From assembly GCA_004352715.1 (NCBI GenBank), contig SCFE01000090.1, forward strand, positions 940,653 to 1,004,652: a stretch of 64,000 nucleotides of DNA, written 5' to 3'. Positions 49,007-61,030 of this stretch are shown piece by piece. How positions within the stretch are numbered: position 1 is the first letter of the stretch; every line of letters starts with the position of its first letter. This stretch comes from Hofstenia miamia (Eukaryota > Xenacoelomorpha > Acoela). The position numbers were made by a program, and so were the translations under genes. The notes under the pieces were generated by a model. It did no database searches, was not told where the DNA came from, and saw only the letters and a program-made list of their open reading frames with translations.

Positions 49007-50330
49007 CAGATATAACACCTTTGTATAAAAATGGAGATCCCCTTATTGCTAAAAATTATACGCCAATTTCAATAACGCATCCTTTTAGTAAGCTATTTGA
49101 AAGGTTATTGCATATTCAAATCAACCAATACCTTGCATCTGAGAATATTTTATCATCCAAACAAAATGGTTTCTGCACTAAGCATAATACAAGTGATGCA
49201 ATTATTTCAATTACTGAAAAAATATCCTCAAATAAATCTCAAAATAAATCCAGTTGCATAGCCCTTCTAGACTTAAGCAAAGCTTTTAATTCAATGAACT
49301 TTGAAATTTTGGCGATTAAACTTAAAAATTACGGATTTCAACAAAATTTAAGTTACTTATGAGTTTTTGGAAAATAGAAAACAGCGTGTTTTAATGAGTA
49401 ATATGAAATCTGCTTACATTAAAACCGAGTGCCTCAAGGCACAGTACTAGGGCCAATTTTATTTGCAATATATGTAAATGACATAATTAAACATGTAAAA
49501 CATAGTGAAATATATCAATTTGCTGATGATACTTGCCTCATAAATACAGATAATGATGCATTTAGGGCCACAAAAAATTTGCAAAGTGATATAGAAAATC
49601 TTTACAGTTATTTCTCATCCAATTACTTAAATTAATATTGAAAAAACTCAATACATCATATTTTCCACCAATGCTGTAAAAGAAATAACAAACAAGATCG
49701 AATTAATTGTTAATAGTGTTCCAATAAAACAATCTGATAATGTTACATATTTAGGTGTTGATATTGACAAAGATTTAAAATTCGATAAATTTCTCTTAAA
49801 AAAGATACATAAAATGGCTTCTGGCGTTAGATACTTATACCACCTCAGAATTTTAGGTTCAGATTATCACATTCAGCTATTGCATGCATTTTGCTTATCG
49901 AACTACATTATTGTTCATTTTTATTTATTAATTTTAATACAAAAAGCCGCTATTTGTTATCAAAAACGTTTAATTGGTCATTAAAAACATTAAATTTTGC
50001 ACGTAAGCATGATCATATTAGTGAATATAATTCCATGCAGCTTCAATTTTATTTAAGTATAAATATGGCCGACAATCAATTTCTTTTTTTGATATTACTT
50101 GAAACTAAATCCTTGATCACATAAGTTTATTTGTAGTAATATTTCCGATCCTAGTTTTCACCGAGCAGCCTCAATATTTGGAATGATTTAGATAATGAGA
50201 CTAGAGTAGAAAAAAATTACAAATACTTTCGAAAAAGATTAAAATGTGCACTTTTAAATCGACAAAATACAATCGGAGACACGAACATGCTAAACACATT
50301 TACTGATTTTTTACACTGAGCTCACCACAT
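49007..50330 (+). pseudogene. LINE (CR1/jockey-like) reverse transcriptase, 3' half
   Basis: Right of the gap the frame reads DITPLYKNGDPLIAKNYTPI, then LLDLSKAFNSMN (first catalytic Asp block), PQGTVLGPILFAIYVNDI, and YQFADDTCL (the F-A-D-D catalytic box, both Asp present). Frameshifts occur near 49360 and 49640. A C-terminal segment with SIWNDLDNETR near 50170-50205, like the VWN-x-L-P motif of these elements, ends at about 50320. An (AC)n run (50337-50353) and TTATTATTATTA follow, possibly the original 3' tail. The element would move by target-primed reverse transcription; this copy is dead. Confidence 0.88.
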
Positions 50331-50353
50331 ACATAGACACACACACACACACA

Positions 50354-53300
50354 AATTTATTATTATTATAAATTTCATATTTAGTTTGTAGATTAATTGT
50401 AACTTTTTAGCAAATATATTGCTTTGACTCTTATGATTAGTAGTAGCAGTATTATGAGAATTAGCATTATTATTATTATAGTAATTCTGCTGTCAATTTA
50501 CAGCAGCAATTTTATTGAGTATGAGAATTTGCATAATTCTGTACAATTAACTCCCCTCTGACAATTTTAAGGCTTACCCCACCTGGAAATCTTTATGCTT
50601 CTTTATAATGGGTTAAACCAATTTTTGATAGAGTTCATAATTTACTTTCACAATACTTTTATAGGTACCACTGATATTACTAGCATTCTCACTCTATTTT
50701 TTGAGCGTCCCATAAAATATTAACTGTTTCATTTTTGATGTTTATTTTTAATTAATTGTCATATCATTTGTTTTCTTTCCGTTTGAAGTAACCCAATTGT
50801 TGAATTTTCTTTACAAACCAGAATGATACTCTTATTACACATTTAAAAAATATAGATTAGAATTAGGACTAATAAAAAATTTCAACAAAACTATTTTAGA
50901 AAAAAAGTTCGAAACTCAAAGAGTGACAAGGTTTTTCATATTTGTAGTTTGAAGTTCTACAAAGAACCAGAATGTGGTTTACACCTTATATCAAATAAAT
51001 CGCATTAAAGAATTCTTTCATCTGACAACGTGTTATCAAATACTTCACAAACAGTTATCCGACCGCCATTGATTTTAAGAAAGGGGGATTATAAATTTTC
51101 GAAATTCAATAAAACAAAATTAATTAATGTTCCTCAGACAACCTTTAGAATTCTTTTTATCTATAACATGCACTGTGTATTCAAAATTTCAGATTCAATT
51201 TTAAATTCTACATTTTTTAATAGAAGACAAACTTATTTAATTATACATATTCTTTTAGATTGTGTGTTTACTTATTTACTTGTATTAAACAATAAAGTAC
51301 GTTTGCTTTTTTGGTGAGAAGTTGAAGTTTTCATACCAAAGTTTTTTGAAAGCATTATGTCTGTTTTATGAACAAAATCGATTTTGTTAAGGATTAAAAA
51401 TTCCGCACATAAAATTTAAATTTTATATTTATAGACATTTTGCAATCGCCGCTTTAAAAGTTTTATTGTTCAAATATTCTCTGCGGAATTGGACTGAATG
51501 CGAAACATTTTAAATACTCTTAGCAGGAAGCGGTTGATCATTTTGTTAATAAAAACATTTTATACAAGAATTTATGTTCCAATTAGTGTTTGAATTTAAT
51601 TTGAGTAAATTATATTTTATTGTATGTGAATATTTGAAGCAGTATTTCAAATTAATGAAGGCAATGGGATAGAGAAGCTCAAAAAAATTTTAGCATGTAA
51701 AAATTTTAGGGGAAATCATTAAGACATTTTTGAGGACATGATATTTATTTTCTTTCCTTAACTAAAATTAACAGGAAGACATAAAGAGTCAACTTTATTT
51801 ATAATAACATTTTTTGAAAACTTAGTATAAAAATATGTCACAATTTCGGTATTTTTCATTTTTAGTTAAATATTTTTAGATGGTGATCATAGAAATTAGA
51901 CTTCAAATATCCTCCTACGCTAATGTCTTTATTTCGTATTAGTAGTTCAGTAACTTAGCATTGCGTGAATCTCGGAAATCCACGTGGAATTACTTCCTGT
52001 ACAATACGCCTCTTATGAAAAGATCACAGGCGGCATCAGATATTAATTTCCATTTATATTAAAAAATAATTTTCTATTAAATGTAGATCTTTTGTCATGT
52101 TCATTGCAAATTCGATTTCTTTAAGGAAACCTTAGAAACTTCGAAAGCTCTGCTTAGATTTAAATGTATTATTAATACAATATTTACAAACTAATCACAT
52201 TGGAGATTAAATTTTAATTTTCCAGTTGGAAACTCTTTCCTTGAATGAATTTACAATTGTCAATCACAGTTAAACTAACAAGTGTTCGCATCTTAAATTT
52301 TTGCACGAAAAATTTCTTACAAAATACAAATTATTTAAAAATGTAATTGAAGAATTTTTAAAAACAAGTAAATCATTAAGGAAATAAATAAAATAATTTG
52401 TAAATAATTGACAATTTGCAAGGAAACAATTACATCAAGTTTTAGCCTTGACACAAAATAGATCAAAACAACGTTCAAAACAACTTAATAAAATATTGTT
52501 TCTCAAATATAAATAAACAATCCGCTTTTCGTATATTTTTGATATTTTGTAGTGTGAATGCATTCATTTATGGTGCTAAAATAACATATTTTAAATGCAT
52601 AGAGTTTGGAGTTAAATTTTTTAATTATTTGAATTTAGAATCACTTCAAAATGCAGAATCTTAATCCAGATGAAGCCCTAATTGGAATAAATTAAGTAAA
52701 TCCAAAAACATAATCTCAATTTCAATAGCTGGAAAATACACAGATTATAAATTTTTCATTGATGATCATTGTTAATCCGAAAAATGCCATCCTTAGATCT
52801 ACATTGGCGATCAATAATCTTAAAGACGAAATCATTCAAATTGTTTATAAATTTAGTTTGAAATTCCTGTATAGAATCCATATTAAAATTCCTAAAACCC
52901 CATTATACACATGAGACGTTTCCTTTAACAGTAAAGTAAAAATTAATGGTGTGAAACCTGAATTTATAACTGTGCTATTTTGGAGAAAATAGCAGTGCGT
53001 ATAAAAGATATTGATATTTCACGCTTTGGTGATTCGTCACTCCCTTGTAAGCCATACCTCATCGAAAATATAGAATTTCTGCCAAGTAAGACAGCAGAAA
53101 CAAATAGAATATGGGAGGTTCTACGCAATTCATTGACATATTGACGTAAAATAAACTATATTGCAGTACAATCTATTGGCATATTTACGAAGAATTATAA
53201 CTTCGGAGCTTAATTCATAAAACAAAGCCTGGATGTTTTCCTTGGCTTGCTGAATTTCCTACTGCTATCAAATATTATAGGGTGCTAATGTAGATTACAG

Positions 53301-53758
53301 ATGGGTATTGTGCGGTTAGGATATTCTGACCTAAACCATGTTATCTATCACCTTCAAGAGATTTTTTTCACTTTTGTTTGAGGAAGTCCCAAACGAAATT
53401 TCATCAAAGTTATTTCAAAATCTTAGATAATATACCAGCATAAACATCCACACGCTGCATAAGTATGAAAAATAATTAAATATATTAAATAATTTGACAA
53501 ATTCTATTTGCATACTAGTGAAATTCATTGCAATATTCATATGCATATGTAAGAATATGTACATATGCCCTGAATTTTATGTTCTATTGATACTGCTTGT
53601 AAGTATTTATTAGGTAATAACGTTATTTATTCGAACTGTCATATAAAAATATCAATAACACATTAGAAAAGTTCTAATATCTGAATATTCACTTTTCAAT
53701 TTTTTGGTCCACATGTGAAATGTTACACCTAGGCAGTACGGAAGCCAAACACAATGAG

Positions 53759-53796
<38 letters not shown>

Positions 53797-54250
53797 TATA
53801 TCTATACATATATAATAGATAATAAAGTAAAACTACTGTGTATGATACCATATTTGATAGGTATTTAAGCACTTGCTTTAATTCAAGACCATAGCAAATA
53901 TTTATTGAAAAACTTTAATTTCTCTTAAGTGAATGGCAAGCTTTGAAAAGATAATACACCTGTTTTATTGTATGGTTTTTTATAAATGGAAATATTTATG
54001 TTATTGCAAAACTGTATCAGTACTGTAACAATGTTGCTTAAAACATCAAAGGCACATTTATTTTAAAGGAGCTCCATCATATTTTTTCACTTGTGATTTG
54101 GAATCTTAATATATGAGTGATAGACCAAATAAAATCTAAAATGTGCATTGCAGTAAAGTATTTCAAGTTAAAGCTTGGGTAAAAAGTATTTTCACGGAAA
54201 TATGCTATTTAGATTAATTTTCTGGCAAATAGCAATTCCACAATTATATT
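50354..54250. other. Non-coding stretch
   Basis: AT-rich. A 95-codon frame at 51030-51317 has AT-driven composition. A (TA)n microsatellite occupies 53761-53792. No gene or transposon is recognised. Confidence 0.45.
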
Positions 54251-54700
54251 TAAGGTGTGTTCAGATTATCGATGCAATAACTTCTGTTCACATCTATCGA
54301 TTTTTACCATTACATTTTTGATTAAAAACATAGAGTTAGTGTTCAGATTACCGAATTTTTGACAGATGACAGATTATTTGAGATCTATTTACTAACATGC
54401 AATTATATTTTGATTGACAACAACCGGAAATACATCTGTATACAAGCGAATAGAATATGAAGTGGAAATATTTCAGTGTCAATGATTTCGATTTCCGAAT
54501 GCGCTGGCTACTTGAAGTAAGCAGTTAAGTTCAAGCTACGATCAACTCGAGTTCAAGAGTATTCAGTCTATCGATATATATATATATATATCACTTTACA
54601 TGTAATCAGATCGAAACAAATAGATTGTTTTGAAAATATCGAGTGGAGGGTTCATTGTTCACATCAACAATAAATTGACAGATATTATAAATCAATAGTC
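54250..54700. mobile_element. MITE with iterated TTCAGACTATCGA modules, copy 2
   Basis: Starts TTTAAGGTGTGTTCAGATTA. It shares with 30225-30750 the modules GTTCAGATTA(T/C)CGA, the core TTTTGATTGACAACAACC, and GGCTACTTGAAGTAAGCAG, then AAATCAATAGT at the right. The last 20 bp of the right terminus are missing. A (TA)n run (54574-54592) sits inside. Confidence 0.72.
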
Positions 54701-54729
54701 TTTTGGATGAACCAATGATTCAACTACAG

Positions 54730-54991
54730 CAGCGGTTCTCAACCTGTGGGTATAACGACCATTTGCCAGGGGTATTAATAAATATAGCTGGAAAAGATAC
54801 GTAAGTGATACCTAAACTGGCCAAATAACCTAAATATTGAGGAAGTTGTGGCGGACAACTCCCATTCCCGAGTGTGTTTAATTTAAGAAAAGTATAATTA
54901 TGTGGTAGTAAAACATATTTAGTGGGGGGCTCTTCTTCCACATTTGAAAATAGCATTGGGGAGTCACAATCCAGAAAGGTTGAGAACCACT
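54730..54991. mobile_element. hAT MITE with SPIN-like termini
   Basis: The left end CAGCGGTTCTCAACCTGTGG and the right end AAGGTTGAGAACCACT are inverted repeats. The left end matches the known terminus of SPIN-type hAT elements. Flanks AACTACAG and AAATACAA agree at six of eight positions and may be a decayed 8-bp duplication. The interior (about 230 bp) has no transposase. Confidence 0.72.
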
Positions 54992-55835
54992 AAATACAAT
55001 CACTCAAAAAAGAGTTTGAAGTAAGAACACAGCTAACATTAATTGGATACATTAGTACTTAGAATTTAACTGACAGAAAATTCTTCAATCAAAAACGTGA
55101 ACAACTGATAAACATTTTAGAATTTTATCTTATTATCAACGTAAATAATGTTAGTATTTCCTGCTGAAATGCAAAACTGATCTTTGCTAATTGCATTAGA
55201 TAACAACATTACCAAATATCTAAGTAAACAATATTTTAATGTCCAAAACATGTTACCATATCTATTTAACTTGTGTTCCACTGTCAAGTTTTGGATGAAC
55301 CAAATTCTAAGTCGATTCAGTTAATAAAACATTGTTTTCGAGACATGCAGAAATTTGCTTTACTAAATGTACATACAAGTAGGTATATATAAATTCAATG
55401 GAGTAAGTTGTACATATTATTTTACTAAAGATTTGGAAGGACACTGCTGTCTGACATTGTACGTGGACTGTATGATAAAAATTTTACAGATTAGACATTC
55501 ACATTTTGGAACTTTAATAATACCAAGACTGACATAGCTTAGGACCATTTCAGAATTTATAACTAACACGCTGAAATTTAATTGTTTACCTGAAATTGGA
55601 AAGAATCAACCTCATGTTTAAAACATATATTTTAACCTTAAACTACCTACGTCCCTTTAAAACCGAAAAATGTTGTTAAAAGATTTTCAAGCTTTATTCT
55701 TCAAGCAAAATTCGAAGATCATGGGATATTTATGCTTTTATTGGTGAATGTGCTTCCAGATAATGTTGAATATTGGTACTAAGGCATATTGCTGTGCCTA
55801 CAGTATGTGAAAATCCATTGAATTTACTTCTTAGC
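54992..55835. other. Non-coding stretch
   Basis: AT-rich. Nothing supported. Confidence 0.45.
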
Positions 55836-56474
55836 TGACGTTCAGGTAATCATGATCTCTATATATCATGAGAGCACGACAGTTGTCCGAATTGGAACTC
55901 AACTCTAAGGCTTGCCCACAAACAGCATTGACCAAGCAAGATTTTAAGATGTAAGTGAAAGAGGAGAGAATTCTTTATGAGATGGCATTTTTAGATTTTG
56001 TATATTTTATTAGTTCTTGAGTTATGGGTGTTTTAAAATGTCTAAATAGTTTAAGATAAATTTTACAAGAAAAATTCTTTGCCTTCAAATAAAAATGAGT
56101 TTAGTCATCCATGAGATAGTAGTGATTACATTTCAATTAATCATCGCAGATTATTAGCCTAGGAAGGCTACACTGCATCTGCCGGAAAGGAACTACATTC
56201 TGATAATTAACTTATTATTTATTCCAATTAACGAATTCTACTGGAAGTAACACTATTAAAGTTCACTTTATAAAATTTCTTCTGAAATTCTTTTAAAATA
56301 AGGCAAACATACCATTTACATGTAATTTCCAGATTATTTGCAAAGTCAAGAACATGAAAAATGTTTCATAAGGTATTTTTTAGAAAATTAAATTCATTAA
56401 TAATTTTTCAGGATTTCATTGGGCTTAATTTTTCATATTGGTGCTGCAGTGCGTCTCAATGTGATTCAACCAAA
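55836..56474 (+). CDS. Candidate two-exon small protein
   Basis: Exon 1 follows ACTTCTTAG (55827-55835). Its ATG at 55868 opens a GC-richer frame beginning MRARQLSELELNSKACP and ends at a strong donor, GTAAGT, at 55951. A candidate acceptor TTTTTCAG (56404-56411) joins in frame and gives about 21 more codons to a TAA near 56472-56474, for a total near 49 residues. An upstream ATG at 55852 opens a short overlapping uORF. The product matches no family I know. Good splice sites and composition are the only support, and other downstream exons are possible. Confidence 0.25.
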
Positions 56475-56499
56475 TTAACCGGACCGGATTTCTTCTTTA

Positions 56500-56724
56500 G
56501 GCCACGGTTAGACTAGTGATTGGTTCAAAAGTGATCTATCACATTTTGATCGATCGCACGTCTAACCACCCGAGATAGTTAGCGATGTGACGATCACGTA
56601 GAAATCGTGCGCGTTCGATTTCTTTGTGATCGTCACATCGCTAATTATCTCGGGTGGTTAGACGTGCGATTCAATCAAAATGTGACAGATCACTTTTGAA
56701 CCAATCATTAGTCTAACCGTGGCC
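56500..56724. mobile_element. Palindromic Harbinger-like MITE (225 bp)
   Basis: The two halves are near-perfect reverse complements of about 105 bp each, from GGCCACGGTTAGACTA at the left to TAGTCTAACCGTGGCC at the right. The centre is GAAATCG-TGCGCGTT-CGATTTC. TTA flanks both ends (56497-56499, 56725-56727), the target duplication of PIF/Harbinger elements. No coding capacity. Confidence 0.85.
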
Positions 56725-56899
56725 TTACTTAACCTGCATTCAACCGGCTTTAACCGTATTTTAAGATTTAAGTAAAAAGAAAAATGTATTATATTCATAT
56801 GTGCCATCCAATTGGTCTATTTCAATTTGAGTAGAGGCAACCCTAAAACCAAATTTAATTAATTTTCTATGTGTTCAAAATCCAACAAAATATTTGCAT

Positions 56900-57571
56900 C
56901 TAGTACGCAAAGTTTGCATTTGTGCCAATTTACAAAAAGTTGTATTTAATAGTTTTAGACATATTGATGTGCAAACTTGAAACAAATGTACCATTGGAAA
57001 AATCAATTGATGCTGCAATTGAACTCCTTAAGAATAAAAACACAAAAATTTACAATCTGGAGTATAACACAACAAAAGAACTATTAACTTTAGCAACGAA
57101 GAATACTTTAATGGAATTTAAAAACACATTTTATCGTCAAAAAGATGGTTTAGCCATGGGAAATCCGTTAAGTTATACTCTTGCAAATATATATTTAACA
57201 AAATTGAGAACAAATTTACAACATCAAACATCCATTTCATTTATTATCAACGCTATATGGATGATATATTTGCATTAGTAAAAGATGAAGAAACATCAGA
57301 AAACATACTTACAAAATTGAATTTAATTGACAAAAATATTCAGTTTACAAAGGAGATTGAAACTAAGAACAAATTTCATTTTTTGAATGTACAAATAATT
57401 AGAAAAGATAACAAATTTGAAACTGGAATCTATTATAAACCAACAGACACAGGATTGTTATTGAACTACAACTCAAATACGCCTTTAAATTACAAAATAT
57501 CATTAATTAAAGGATGTATTCATCGAATATTTGACAATTGCAGCACATATAGAACAATTAACCAAGAAATA
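56900..57571 (+). pseudogene. Penelope-like element reverse transcriptase, partial
   Basis: The first frame (56922-57278) contains FYRQKDGLAMGNPLSYTLAN, the PLE RT block Q-x-x-G-x-A-M-G-x-P-L-S. A one-base shift near 57235 leads into the second frame: RYMDDIFALV (catalytic Y-M-D-D intact), IQFTKEIE, FHFLNVQI, and YYKPTDTGLLLNYNSNTPL, the Y-x-K-P-T-x-T block typical of PLEs. The sequence runs into a 653-N gap (57572-58224), which probably holds the thumb and any GIY-YIG endonuclease. Sequence right of the gap does not clearly continue it. Confidence 0.85.
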
Positions 57572-58224
57572 NNNNNNNNNNNNNNNNNNNNNNNNNNNNN
57601 NNNNNNNNNNNNNNNNNNNNNNNNNNNNNNNNNNNNNNNNNNNNNNNNNNNNNNNNNNNNNNNNNNNNNNNNNNNNNNNNNNNNNNNNNNNNNNNNNNNN
57701 NNNNNNNNNNNNNNNNNNNNNNNNNNNNNNNNNNNNNNNNNNNNNNNNNNNNNNNNNNNNNNNNNNNNNNNNNNNNNNNNNNNNNNNNNNNNNNNNNNNN
57801 NNNNNNNNNNNNNNNNNNNNNNNNNNNNNNNNNNNNNNNNNNNNNNNNNNNNNNNNNNNNNNNNNNNNNNNNNNNNNNNNNNNNNNNNNNNNNNNNNNNN
57901 NNNNNNNNNNNNNNNNNNNNNNNNNNNNNNNNNNNNNNNNNNNNNNNNNNNNNNNNNNNNNNNNNNNNNNNNNNNNNNNNNNNNNNNNNNNNNNNNNNNN
58001 NNNNNNNNNNNNNNNNNNNNNNNNNNNNNNNNNNNNNNNNNNNNNNNNNNNNNNNNNNNNNNNNNNNNNNNNNNNNNNNNNNNNNNNNNNNNNNNNNNNN
58101 NNNNNNNNNNNNNNNNNNNNNNNNNNNNNNNNNNNNNNNNNNNNNNNNNNNNNNNNNNNNNNNNNNNNNNNNNNNNNNNNNNNNNNNNNNNNNNNNNNNN
58201 NNNNNNNNNNNNNNNNNNNNNNNN
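57572..58224. other. Assembly gap (653 N)
   Basis: Interrupts the Penelope-like element. Confidence 0.98.
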
Positions 58225-58367
58225 TAAATTTAGAGGGAATAATTTGTAAAACTGACGATGACTTTGTAAGTCGAAATATATCTGCATGTTCTTATAAAGG
58301 TTAAATCCCATTACATTTGCAAAATCTATATCAACATTAGGATACAGGAGAAAAAACTAATAATCCA

Positions 58368-58565
58368 ATGAGGAAATCAATTCATGAAAGGATGGGACCA
58401 GCAGGTGATGCATGGAAGAATGAGTACACACAATTTGTAAATGCTGTTGTCGGTGGGTTATTAAGTGGAACTACATTCGTTGAAGAAACCAATGACATCA
58501 CTTGCGAAAAGATAAATAATAATAGGAAATACTGTGATATCTCAAAATATTCAGAATCTATGTAA
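58368..58565 (+). pseudogene. Uncharacterised fragment, GC-richer, glycine-rich hydrophobic segment
   Basis: Sixty-five codons including MGPAGDAWKNEYTQFVNAV then VGGLLSG. The composition is more coding-like than the surroundings. The small-residue spacing recalls Tim17/22/23-type membrane segments, but the length is too short for a call. It could be the 3' part of the element cut by the gap or a host-gene remnant. Confidence 0.25.
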
Positions 58566-58846
58566 ATAGTGCAGAAGAGAATATAACACGTATCAGCCAG
58601 GAATAGACAAATTGGTATCTGAATTAGTATCCCACAATGTGCAAATAAATAATAATTAAGCTTACTAACTGGGAATAGAGCAGCTAAATGTGAACATCGA
58701 AAAACAAATTTACATATCCCAAACGTATATATGCCCAATCATCAAAAATATACTTTACAAAATTTTTAATTCTAAGTTTAAAAGTAATTCAAGCCAACAA
58801 TAGAAAATGTCATCCAAGATACAGAACATCAACTCCCTACAAGAAG

Positions 58847-58888
<42 letters not shown>

Positions 58889-59070
58889 GGTGTAAGTAAA
58901 TTCTTAATATATGGAACTGTCTCATTCCTCCTTACAGCCAGCGCTGCTGGGTGTCCAGGAATTAAATATATATATATATATATATATGGTACAACAGGTT
59001 GTTCTTTAGTATCAGATGACTGGGCAAATGCTTAAAATTGAACCATGGTAAACTTTTTGCTAATTTCTCC
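58566..59070. other. Non-coding, two (TA)n microsatellites
   Basis: TA runs at 58848-58882 and 58966-58988. A GC-rich patch, CAGCCAGCGCTGCTGGGTG (58936-58954), lies between them. No frame is supported. Confidence 0.7.
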
Positions 59071-59075
59071 AAAAG

Positions 59076-59279
59076 GTGAAATTTTTCTTGACGCTGATTT
59101 TGCTACTCGACACAATGAATACTTATATAACTAGAATTTTATGTGAAGGAATGATGATTGGCTTCAGCATTGTAGGACAGATTATCATGTACAATGTACA
59201 AAACTACGCTGCAGGTGGGTTTGAAACTGCCAATATTTATCCTGATATTACATTAGTACTCTGTGCGCCCATTGCTTAG
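59076..59279 (+). pseudogene. Hydrophobic fragment, possibly Tim17/TIMMDC1-like
   Basis: Sixty-seven codons with LLLDTMNTYITRILCEG, MIGFSIVGQIIMYNVQNYA and AGG. The spacing (a V/M-N-T pair, then a small-residue helix G-x3-G, then a following GG) loosely resembles the third and fourth membrane segments of the complex I assembly factor TIMMDC1. Together with 58368-58565 it might be a decayed pseudogene of that family. Frame breaks and the missing middle make this weak. Confidence 0.2.
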
Positions 59280-59803
59280 ATATATTTCTATAAGATTTTT
59301 GCAGAATATTTGATTGAAAGTTTAGACATTTTAAGTGCAATATCAAATCACCCTGCAACTCTTGCTATATTTTGAGAAAGTACCAATACAAAAGAATTTT
59401 CGAATCAATGCATAAACCAATTCCAACTCAAGGACGTCAAACAAAAATTGCAGGAGAGCATGAGTACAGTTAAATAGTTGAATATACGTAATATGTGGTT
59501 CAATGATTTAAATTTCAGTGTCATAGCAAACAGACAGATTGTGTGATGAGGACAAATCTTGAAATGATTAGATCATATTCATATTCAAGGACGGATGCGG
59601 ATTGGATATGAATTGGTTATAAAAAACAGCAGAATTTTTGCAAATTCACAATTTCTTCGCATATACGTAAATGTATTAACGTAAATTCAGGTGACAATAA
59701 TTTACAGCAATTGCTTGCAACCAATGTTGAATATAACATTGTATTAGATCCTCATTAGTGTTTCTGCTATTTCTATTCGTCAGAAAGAACGATAAGGTGT
59801 TCA
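59280..59803. other. Non-coding stretch
   Basis: AT-rich. No feature recognised. Confidence 0.45.
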
Positions 59804-59806
59804 TTA

Positions 59807-60299
59807 GGGTTGTCCATATTTTGCTCAGGTTTGAAAAATTGTGTTTGAACAACCTGATACGGCGCAGTTTTGCCTACGAAACACTGTGCAGAAAAATTTT
59901 TAAATTAGATCCCCCTCAAAAGCGACAAGGTTTTCTCTCAAAATTGCAGGGACATTAGGGGTTTTTCCCAAATGCAATTGTGACGTTATCAAGGATTTAA
60001 TGACTTTCTGAAAGCTCCTAAGAAGTTTTATCAATGATAATTTATTTATTTTTGCATTGAGGTGCAAAAAACGTGAAACTGTAATAAATTACACATTTTT
60101 TAACAAAGGTTTCTCCTAATTATAGCAATTTTAGTGTAAAACGTCATAGTTTTTGGCAGGTATAAAATTCAACCGATTAGAAAAAAATTAAGCAAAATGG
60201 CAGTATAAAATCAACCGATTAGAAAAAAATTAAGCAAAACTGCACCACATCAGGTTGTTCAAACGCAACTTTTCAAAAATGACCAAAATATGGACAACC
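59807..60299. mobile_element. TTA-flanked element with long TIRs (493 bp)
   Basis: The left arm GGTTGTCCATATTTTG, continuing to TTTGAACAACCTGAT and GCAGTTTTG, is mirrored at the right by CAAAACTGCA, ATCAGGTTGTTCAAA and CAAAATATGGACAACC: about 70 bp per arm. TTA lies on both sides (59804-59806, 60300-60302), suggesting Harbinger-type insertion. The interior is AT-rich and non-coding, with a 43-bp tandem duplication at 60160-60244. Confidence 0.8.
60160..60244. repeat. 43-bp tandem duplication inside the TIR element
   Basis: GTATAAAATTCAACCGATTA and what follows to GCAAAATGGCA (60160-60202) repeats at 60203-60244 with one deleted T and one A-to-C change near the end. Confidence 0.9.
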
Positions 60300-60302
60300 T
60301 TA

Positions 60303-60847
60303 ATATTATATGCATGTATACTGTTGAATTGGAACTCTCTGATATTGCCGAACACTGATAATTGTATGCAATTTTATGTACTATGTTGTAATATCTGTTA
60401 CTAATCTGCGCGAATGCTAGTGTTCTACAAAATATCCATACATAGATATATAAAATAGATAGATAAATAATTCTTATAAATCAATAATGCATTTAAAAAA
60501 CAAATGGCCTTAAAATTCATAATTCTCAAACAATGACAAATACTTTCAGTGCCCTTATGTCTTGTTATGATATTACTAGGAATGTTGACTTTTGCAGGGT
60601 GATATCTAGCATGCACAAACAGTTTTATCTCTTGGAGAATATATCTCTGAAATCCTCTATCAATTTACATCAGCGCAAAATGAGAAGCATTTTTCAGAAG
60701 CAAGTCTAATCTGCACCCAGAATTATACACTCTATCTGCTGCAGACAACATTAGTGAATTAGAAGGTTGGCATCAATAAGCAATGCTGATTAAATAGATA
60801 GAGAAAGATTCTTATCATATGAAAAATTTAGGTTTTCATGTAATTGT
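60303..60847. other. Non-coding stretch
   Basis: AT-rich. A 63-codon minus-strand frame (60425-60616) is unsupported. Confidence 0.45.
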
Positions 60848-61030
60848 GATCCGTGGACGTCCTGAGCGCTTGGCAATGGCAAAACCACCAAAACTTTGGT
60901 GCTTCTTGATTACATTCACCACAGCAATCTTTGAAAACCCCATACGCATTCCTATCACCCGTTGCAAAATACCTGTACTAGTATATGCGACGTTCTGAGT
61001 TGTGTTTTGGAAATGGAGGGCTTTCTGTGC
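60848..61030 (-). pseudogene. Tc1-like transposase N-terminal HTH fragment
   Basis: The minus strand reads ILQRVIGMRMGFSKIAVVN then VIKKHQSFGGFAIAKRSGRP, matching the helix-turn-helix and the G-R-P-R linker hook of Tc1-family transposases. The catalytic part, which would lie at lower coordinates, is missing. Confidence 0.6.

Noticed and set aside
54720-54956. 78-codon minus-strand ORF
   Set aside because: It overlaps the SPIN-like MITE and its terminal repeat, so it is a by-product of that element.
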